64,000 nt of DNA, from assembly GCA_028015205.1 (NCBI GenBank), contig CM051514.1:7812001-7876000 (forward strand). Direction: 5' to 3'. Within the stretch, counting starts at the first letter, position 1; each line of letters begins with the position of its first letter. Position numbers and translations under genes: made by a program. Source of the stretch: Mytilisepta virgata. Its lineage: Eukaryota; Mollusca; Bivalvia; Mytilida; Mytilidae. Below are positions 56,760-64,000 of the stretch, in pieces. The notes beneath the pieces were generated by a model that ran no database searches, was not told the origin of the DNA, and was given only the letters and a program-made list of their open reading frames with translations.

Positions 56760-58600
56760 CTTTTTTTTTCAAGCCCAAAATTGCTTATTGTTCTGTTTTT
56801 ATTTCTGCAGTAAATACAAGGTAATGATTTTTCGTAAGATAGTGCTGAGAAATCCTGATTGACAATCGTTAGAAATTGTTAAAATTCACATTAATGGTCA
56901 GTTAATCAAATGAGGACAGAAGACAATAAATATTTTAGTATCTATAATATAATGAAAATATATGTAAACACCAAGAGTCACGAAATTAAAATCGTGTACG
57001 ATCATTTTGATTGAAATGATTTTAGTATTTTCTTAATAGCTGGGCCATAGATTTCATAAAAATTTCAAACCTTTATCTATATTGTAAATAACTTCTTCGT
57101 AAATGAGTCGTCTGGAAGAAGTCCAAAGGAAAATGTCTGAATCAGACACTCCATTAAATTCCATCAAATTCAATATAACTTGAAAATTACTTCCTCTTCG
57201 TTGTTATTATGTGCTATTGTGTTTTTGTAAAATGATGATAAGAAATAAGTAGTTCTCTTCTCGCTTTATTGTCTGTTGACATGTTTCGATATAAATTTCG
57301 AAAAAATCAGTTATGGAATAAGAGGAAAGAACGTCTGAGTGAATTCATTTTTGAATTAAGGAAGTGCATTCTAGACTTTGAAGTCCGCCAAATTCTGTCT
57401 TTCGTCTTATTTCTTTTTTAAATGAAGACCAATAATATTGTGTCTGCTTTATGAGGGGATTGTTTTTCGAAATTTTATTTACAGTAATATAATATTTACA
57501 GTTTCTTGAAATACTTTTTAATTTTTTTAACTAACGGGTACCTCCCCCCGACGTCCATTTGTTGTAACCTGCAACTACGAAAGCCCAGAAGGATCATGCG
57601 AGATTCGAAATTCGACGTCCAACATTCAAATTCGAAATTCGCAATTTAACAACCAGAGGAAAGTTTATAGGTTTTGAATAATATTGAGCCAGTGAAACAC
57701 CTCGAATGATCCGTCTTGGCTTTGCTATACAACAGTTTGGATTGTTATAAATATGTATATCGGTTTTCCACTGTTGACAAAACAAATTGATAACATAAAC
57801 ATATTGTACAAAATTAGTATAATGGCATGATTCAAATGCCAAAATGATCGGAAAGCTTAGGTCCTATAAACCACCTAAGAACAGAGCTACATGTATGTAT
57901 TAGAGAAATAATCCTTATTTTTCAAAAATTTCCTAAAATATTCAATTTTTTAGCCATATTTTTATTTTATGTCAATTTAAGAAGCTGAGTATAAAGAAAT
58001 ATAATGATAAATAGATACATAAAAAGATTTATTTGACATACTTGTTAATATGTTGTTTAATATTCTCTTGGTAATGAATATGAATCTTCTTCCAAATATG
58101 ATGGTGTTAAACTCACTAGTTGAATAAACTATTTCAGTACTTATCATGTCATGATACAAAGTGAAGCACATGGGATAGAATTTTATAAAAGAATATTAAT
58201 TAATTAATACTATCTACATGGTTCGAAGTCATATCCATTAACAGGAACATCGGAACATTTGGTAAATGCTGGACTGCACACGTGATTTTTGGTAGGGTTG
58301 CACGTAGTGCAAATCCAGTTTATAGTGTAATTAATGTTCGATGGGCCGGGGAAATAGGATACCTATTTTGTGTATTCATATCTCCCCACAGTTTTAAACA
58401 CAGATCTTGCTCGAATACGTTTCATACTTTATTATTCTAAAGCATACCCTCCTTCACTTTTCTTTATCTGTGGCAATATAGTCGTCATATATATAATTAT
58501 CATACAGTCAAACTTTACCAAATTAAAAGAATCAATATAGTTCTTGGATTATTTGAAACTATAACATAATAAGTAAACTCACACCATAATCACGTGGCTC
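56760..58600. other. No gene recognised
   Basis: Short frames only (for example 57594-57842, -). ATTCGAAATTCG occurs at 57601-57645 in a small clustered form. A weak relative of repeat B may lie at 57840-57960. Confidence 0.35.
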
Positions 58601-58605
58601 ATAAC

Positions 58606-58738
58606 GGTTCTGGGTACCGTTTCATAAACATTCGTACGACTAAGATTTGTCGTGTGATCTGATTTTCGGTCTTCAGTGTTTGATATCATAGAACCAGTCT
58701 CGATCGTAGTCATGCGGATGTTTGTGAAACAGGGACCT
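58606..58738. mobile_element. Palindromic miniature element, copy 1
   Basis: Left end GTTTCATAAACATTCGTACG then ACTA. Right end TAGTCATGCGGATGTTTGTG then AAAC. The ends are inverted repeats. The middle has 'gtgatctgattttcggtctt' and 'catagaaccagtctcgatcg'. Related sequence at 4843-4925 and 58901-59025. Confidence 0.7.
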
Positions 58739-58900
58739 GATATTTGTACATGTAGCTTTTGATGAATATGTAATATTTTTTACCTTGTCTCCAAACAATA
58801 CCCTTTAGCATCTCCCGTTTTCGATTGTTGCATTGGATGTCGATTTTTTTATATAAAAACTGTGAAAAAACAAATACTTTTAATTTTGATAAAATTGTCA

Positions 58901-59025
58901 ACGGTTCACAAATGTTCGTACGATTGGTCGTAAGTGTGATCTGACTTCCGGATTCAGTTTCTTTACTCTATTTATTTCCTAGAACCAAACTTGATCGTAG
59001 TCGTCAGATTGTTTATGAAACTGGA
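58901..59025. mobile_element. Palindromic miniature element, copy 2
   Basis: GGTTCACAAATGTTCGTACG at the left and GATTGTTTATGAAACTGG at the right. The middle, 'gtgatctgacttccggattc', matches copy 1. 160 bp from copy 1 in the same orientation. Confidence 0.65.
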
Positions 59026-59029
59026 ATCT

Positions 59030-59990
59030 CAACATACATAAATGAAAGTATACAAACACACCATAAAATACATTATTTTCAATTCATGACGAACTTCTTT
59101 AAACACAGAAATTACTCTACTTGTTCTTGTTGCGTATACAGGGTAATAAAATATTGTTAGACATATGCAGCCATCTGTAAAAGAAAGTTTAAGGGATTCT
59201 CAATTTTCCAAGAAAATATTGCTACCATGCAAATTTAATTTACCTTTTACTACAAAACGAAACAAAATGATACAGATGCGCCAAAGCGAAAAAAAGGCAA
59301 ATGTAAAGTTCGATGAAAGGAATCAAAGCGGAATAAACCTTCATCAGGTCCGTACAGGAAAATGTACGTGTATCGAAATCTTTGAAATGCCAAATTCATA
59401 GAAACCTTGTTACACTTATGACATAACTTTACATTGATTAAACATTTAAGTATTAATTGCTGGCCCTTTTAATCCTGATCTAGATAGTAATCTGCGATAG
59501 GCTAATAAAGTCGTAGAACATTTTTTCAGGTGATTATTTCTGTGGTATACATTAATCTGATTATAAAATGTCACGATTTCTCCTATTTGTACTACGTTTT
59601 TCTTTAATAATGTCCTGTCATTATGACATGACAAATCAAGTCTTTCCTAATTGTACTTCAATACAAATGATCGAACAAATATAGATCTATCTGACATATT
59701 TGATTTTCTGTACAAAGAATTAATCATTCTTATCTAATGAGATTTTAATTATTGCAATAGAAATCTCATTAAGATCGTGTAATTAAATAGTTCGTCAATC
59801 ACTTTGTTATTTCTGATTAGTCGAAATCTACTTCAAGTTGATGAAGCATTATATTGAAAAATTAAATAATAAACTTGTCGATTTGATGTTTCCCCTGATG
59901 AAAACTAATTTCTTAGATGACTGTGTTTTCTAATTAACCTTCTGAAATTCAGACATTTTACTTTAGATTGAATTTTGTTATTTAAAATTA
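59030..59990. other. No gene recognised
   Basis: Short frames at 59165-59401 (+) and 59446-59634 (-) without domain. Confidence 0.35.
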
Positions 59991-60029
59991 TTCCGTATAA
60001 GGAGAAAAATATGTTTTCCCTTCCGGAAC

Positions 60030-60200
60030 ACCTGGGTTTACCAGCGATATTAACATTAAGGCAGGTTGTTAGTAGGACAACTGCCCCCCCCCCAATGGCA
60101 ATTACCCCATTAAAGAGATAGTAGCTGGTGGTATTCTCCCGAGGAAGAAGTACCATCACACAAGCGTAAACGACCATAGCTATGGTAATCATCATGTGTC
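60030..60200 (-). CDS. Possible exon with two membrane segments (speculative)
   Basis: Minus strand, within the open frame 60195-59905. Two hydrophobic stretches, MMITIAMVVYACVMVLL and YYLFNGVIAIGGGAVVLLTT, are joined by a short polar link with an N-glycosylation-like NTT. A GT lies after 'aatatcgctg' and an AG before 'aattccgac', so a spliced exon of about 150 bp is possible. The poly-C run at 60081-60090 (G10 on the coding strand) encodes the Gly run. The two-helix plan could fit a receptor or transporter end, but I recognise no family. The polypyrimidine tract is poor. Confidence 0.2.
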
Positions 60201-60479
60201 GGAATTCTTTTGTGGCATTGTTTAGAATATTAATTTGAAGGAGTTATTTCCTTTATGCAGCTTCAGCTGGTTCGTACCGAAATCTGGTACTTTTCGTCTG
60301 TTGGCTCATGATTGACAGGGCCCCAGTAAAGTACCAATTTTCAAGGTTCGAACCGGATAATGGAAAACACCCTAGGACTTCAGTACATAATGGACATTAT
60401 TGTAATGCATTTATTGTTGTTATTGCTTCTGATGTGTGGACAATTATATCAGTTATCTACGTTTATAGCATAGTCATGG

Positions 60480-60720
60480 GAATTGAGATTGTACCACCCC
60501 GAAGCAACTCTGATGCGGAATCGACGAAAGATGCACATCGTATGCATCAAAAATGACATCGAACTGTTTTATTACCACTGAGTCGATGCCGCTGCTGGTG
60601 GTATCACCAGCTTGGTTGTTTGTCCGTAATTGATAGTTTAGATGTTCAGGCCTTGAACACAACTGATGATTGTAAATCGACGAAATGCACAAATCTTAGC
60701 ATCAAAATCGATAAATTTAT
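60480..60720 (-). repeat. Dispersed repeat B copy
   Basis: ATTACCACTGAGTCGATGCC (complement of the AGCATCGACTCAGTGG landmark) and 'gattgtaaatcgacgaaatg' are both present. A second short tRNA-unrelated piece (GGAATCGACGAAAGATGCAC) repeats the same motif just upstream. Confidence 0.7.
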
Positions 60721-60793
60721 TTCATACAGAGATAGTAGACACTGAAATGATAGTACTTGTACCCACTGGGACTTTAGTCCACCAACAATAGAA

Positions 60794-62697
60794 AAGATTA
60801 TAATCTTTGATACCAGTTAAGGAATGGTAAAGATCTATGATACCAATTAAGGAAAGGTAAAGATCTGTGATACCGATTAAGGAATCGTAAAGATCCGCGA
60901 TACCAATTTAGGAATCGTAAAGATCCGTGATACCAATTAAGGAATGGTAAAGATCAATATACCAGTTAAGGAATGGTAAAGATCCGTGATACCAATTAAG
61001 GAATGGTAAAGGTCTATGATACCAATTAAAGAAAGGTAAAGATCTGTGATACCGATTAAGGAATGGTAAAGATCAAGATACCAATTAAGGAAAGGTAAAG
61101 ATCTGTGATACCGATTAAGGAATGGTAAAGATCTGTGATACCAATTAAGGAATGGTGAAGATCTGTGATACCGATTAAGGAATGGTAAAGATCTGTGATG
61201 CCAGTTAAGGAATGGTAAAGATCTGTGATACCAATTAAGGAATGGTAAAGATCCGTGATACCAGTTATCTGTGATACCATTTAAGGAATGGTAAAGATCT
61301 GTGATACCATTTAAGGAATGGTAAAGATATGAGATACCAATTAAGGAATGGTAAAGATCTGTGATACCAATTAAGGAATGGTAAAGATCCGTGATACCGG
61401 TTATTTGTGATGCCATTCAAGGAATGGTAAAGATCTGTGATACCAATTAAGGAATGGTAAAGATCTGTGATACCATATAAGGAATGGTAAAGATCTGTGA
61501 TACCAATTAAGGAATGGTAAAGATCTGTGATGCCAATTAAGGAATGGTGAAGATCTGTGATACCATTTAAGGAATGGGAAAGATCTGTGAACCGATTTTG
61601 GAATGGTAAAGATCTGTGATGCCAATTAAGGAATGGTAAAGATCTGTGATACCAATTAAGGAATGGTAAAAATCTGTGATGCCAATTAAGGAATGGTAAA
61701 GATCTGTGATACCATTTAAGGAATGGTAAAAATCTGTGATACCGATTTTGGAATGATAAAGATCTGTGATACCAGTTAAGGAATGGTAAAGATCTGTGTT
61801 ACCTGTTAAGGAATGGTAAAGATCTGTGATACCAGTTACGGAATGGTAAAGATCTGTGTTACCTGTTAAGGAATGGTAAAGATCTGTGATAAAAGTTACG
61901 GAATGGTAAAGATCTGTGATACCAGTTAAGGAATGGTAAAGATCTGTGATACCAATTCAGGAATCGTAAAGATCTGTGATACCAATTAAAGAATGGTAAA
62001 GATCTGTGATACCAATTAAGGAATGGTAAAGATCTGTGATACCAGTTAAGGAACGGTAAGATCTATGATACCAAGTAAGGAATGGAAAATATCAATATAC
62101 CAAGTAAGGAATGGTAAAGATCTGTGATACCAAGTAAGGAATGGTAAAGATCAAGATACCAATTAAGGAATGCCAAATATCTGTGATACCAGTTAAGGAA
62201 TGGTAAAGATCTGTGATACCAATTAAGGAATGGTAAAGATCTGTGATACCAGTTAAGGAATGGTAAAGATCTGTGATACCAGTTAAGGAATGGTAAAGAT
62301 CTGTGATACCAGTTAAGGAATGGTAAAGATCAATATACCAGTTAAGGAATGGTAAAGATCCGTTGTATCAATTAAAGGAATGATAAAGCTCTATGATACC
62401 AATTAAGGAATGGTAAAGATCTGTGATACCAATTAAGGAATGATAAAGACCTGTGATACCAATTAAGGAATGGTAAAGATCAAGATACCAATTAAGGAAT
62501 GGTTAAGATCTGTGATACCAGTTAAGGAACGGTAAGATCTATGATACCAAGTAAGGAATGGAAAATATCAAGATACCAAGTAAGGAATGGTAAAGATCTG
62601 TGATACCAATTAAGGAATGGTAAAGATCAGGAATGGTAAAGATCTGTGATACCAGTTATTTATCATACCAATTTTGGAATGGTAAAGATTATAATCT
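60794..62697. repeat. 30-bp minisatellite, about 63 copies
   Basis: Unit GATCTGTGATACCAATTAAG + GAATGGTAAA, with common variants CCAGTTAAGG and CCGATTAAGG, and shortened 29-bp units (GATCAAGATACC, GATCAATATACC). Because 30 is divisible by 3, frames stay open where no 29-bp unit occurs: 60937-61416, 61056-61280 and 61401-61625 on the minus strand, with the 10-aa repeat ITDLYHSLIG. The length variants break the frame, so coding is unlikely. The first and last units contain the palindrome AGATTATAATCT (60794-60805 and 62686-62697). Confidence 0.95.
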
Positions 62698-62715
62698 GTA
62701 ATACTAATTAAGGTC

Positions 62716-63225
62716 TGAACAAAGAGTAAAACATGCAATTAATTATATTTAGAAGTAGATTGAATGGATGTAAAATTTTGATTGACATTTAAATTGACTA
62801 TTTTTCCCGAAAATAATCATTCTGCAAGTTGCAGCCATTGCCCTATTATAAATTATTCAAGCATTTCAGTCTTGTAATTTATATCATACTGATTGATGGT
62901 TATGTTGTGTTCATTATTTTAATCTGGTTCAGATGTGTGATTTCTTCTTAATTTTAAAATCGACAAGGTAATAAAGCAGTTTAAAGAATTGCAAACTTAA
63001 TGTAAATAATGTACTCATGTACAGGCCTGAACCCTTCAAACATTTCTCACAAAGATTGAACTAAAAACGAGACAAAACACTAAAATTTATTAATCGTTTT
63101 TCGGTCAGAACAGAAAATAAATATATGTTAAAACAATGCCCAATTTTCTGAAACATGCGAGAGTATATATCGGAAAGTAAAAACAAAATAAAGAAAAATC
63201 AAAGAAAGAACATTTTAAAAAATAT
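62716..63225. other. Spacer between two minisatellites
   Basis: About 500 bp of AT-rich DNA without repeats or open frames worth noting. Confidence 0.4.
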
Positions 63226-63255
63226 ATGAGATGTCTTATAAAGTATATAAGATAT

Positions 63256-63799
63256 AATAATGTTATAACCATGGATAGCAACGTGTTATTAATAAATAGC
63301 AGTGTGTTAACCTCATATAGCAATGTTATACCCATGGATAGCAACGTGTTATTCATAAATAGCAGTGTGTTAACCTCATATAGCAATGGTATACCCATGG
63401 ATAGCAACGTTCTATTCATAAATAGCAGTGTGTTAACCTCATATAGCAATGTTATACCCATGGATAGCAACGTGTTATTCATAAATAGCAGTGTGTTAAC
63501 CTCATATAGCAATGTTATACCCATGGATAGCAACGTATTATTCATAAATAGCAGTGTGTTAACCTCATATAGCAATGTTATACCCATGGATATCAACGTG
63601 CTATTCATAAATAGCAGTGTGTTAACCTCGTATAGCAATGTTATACCCATGTATAGCAACGTGTTATTCATAAATAGCAGTGTGTTAACCTCATATAGCA
63701 ATGTTATACCCATGGATAGCAACGTGCTATTCCTAAATAGCAGTGTGTTAACCTCATATAGCAATGTTATAACCATGGATAGCAACGTCTTATTCATGG
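63256..63799. repeat. 63-bp minisatellite of three 21-bp subunits
   Basis: About 8.6 copies. Each 63-bp unit is three related 21-mers starting ATAGCA: ATAGCAACGTGTTATTCATA(A), ATAGCAGTGTGTTAACCTCA(T) and ATAGCAATGTTATACCCATG(G). One frame is open on each strand: + 63226-63879 (217 codons, repeat INSSVLTSYSNVIPMDSNVLF with three 7-residue parts) and - 63105-63797 (230 codons, repeat MNNTLLSMGITLLYEVNTLLF). No domain is recognised. Either strand could be translated, but two opposite open frames more likely reflect a stop-free repeat unit. Confidence 0.93.
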
Positions 63800-64000
63800 C
63801 TAGAATGGCTGTTAACTGGCAAGTACCGTTTTATTTGATACCAGTAAAACACACGCCCACACATCTCTCTAATTCATAACAACTAGTTGTGGTTAAAATT
63901 TTACAATATATGAGTAATTTTAAAATTTGGGGAATGTGATTCAATGAAATAGGTCCCGTTTTTACTATAAAGTGCTAGCATTGGAGTATAGTTTAAATCC

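Noticed and set aside
60937..61416. 159-codon frame with ITDLYHSLIG repeats as a repeat protein
   Set aside because: 29-bp unit variants break the frame within the array, and there is no flanking unique coding sequence.

Overview
The window looks like nuclear DNA of a bivalve mollusc, most likely a mussel of the Mytilus type. It is AT-rich and has no operon structure. Open frames are short except inside a retrotransposon. It is full of dispersed repeats that I associate with bivalve genomes: a repeat with the words GGGAATGTGTCAAAGAGAC, a repeat ending AGGAGCCTCTAG, and tRNA-derived SINEs. The organism call is inference from this repeat content; no ordinary host gene was recognised.

Layout. 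1-5.6 kb: the end of a Helitron-like repeat, a SINE, a TTAA-flanked MITE and copies of a common dispersed repeat (called B here). 5.59-8.91 kb: a 58-bp satellite of about 57 monomers with an 11-monomer (638 bp) higher-order unit. 9-15 kb: mostly unannotatable AT-rich DNA, with a reverse-transcriptase (RT) fragment between two long inverted arms. 15.2-25.8 kb: two GGCCACACCAAA-ended MITEs, a dead Tc1-like transposase, two truncated LINE 3' ends, two more TTAA MITEs, a degraded RT relic and a complete Helitron-like repeat. 28-35 kb: further relics of the same RT family, a fourth TTAA MITE and LINE tails. 35.85-41.4 kb (minus strand): an apparently intact two-ORF APE-type non-LTR retrotransposon. 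ORF1 (386 aa) has a coiled coil and L1-ORF1-like RRM. ORF2 (about 1,250-1,335 aa) has endonuclease, RT and a C-terminal CCHC motif. 41.9-60.7 kb: a SINE with a perfect 12-bp target duplication, a fifth TTAA MITE, elements with hairpin ends, a TIR element containing poly-G, long palindromes, a duplicated tRNA-like SINE and duplicated noncoding blocks. 60.79-62.70 kb: a 30-bp minisatellite bounded by two copies of a 12-bp perfect palindrome. 63.26-63.80 kb: a 63-bp minisatellite whose unit is three 21-bp subunits and which is open in one frame on each strand.

The only credible intact protein-coding unit is the LINE pair. ORF1 would coat the RNA and ORF2 would nick the target and reverse-transcribe. 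LINE-type machinery from some element, not necessarily this one, presumably also moves the SINEs. The MITEs, Helitron-like copies and Tc1 relic are non-autonomous or dead. The best leads are the ORF1/ORF2 junction (ORF2 in the +1 frame with no early AUG), the nested satellites, and the non-autonomous families whose structural ends can be seen directly.
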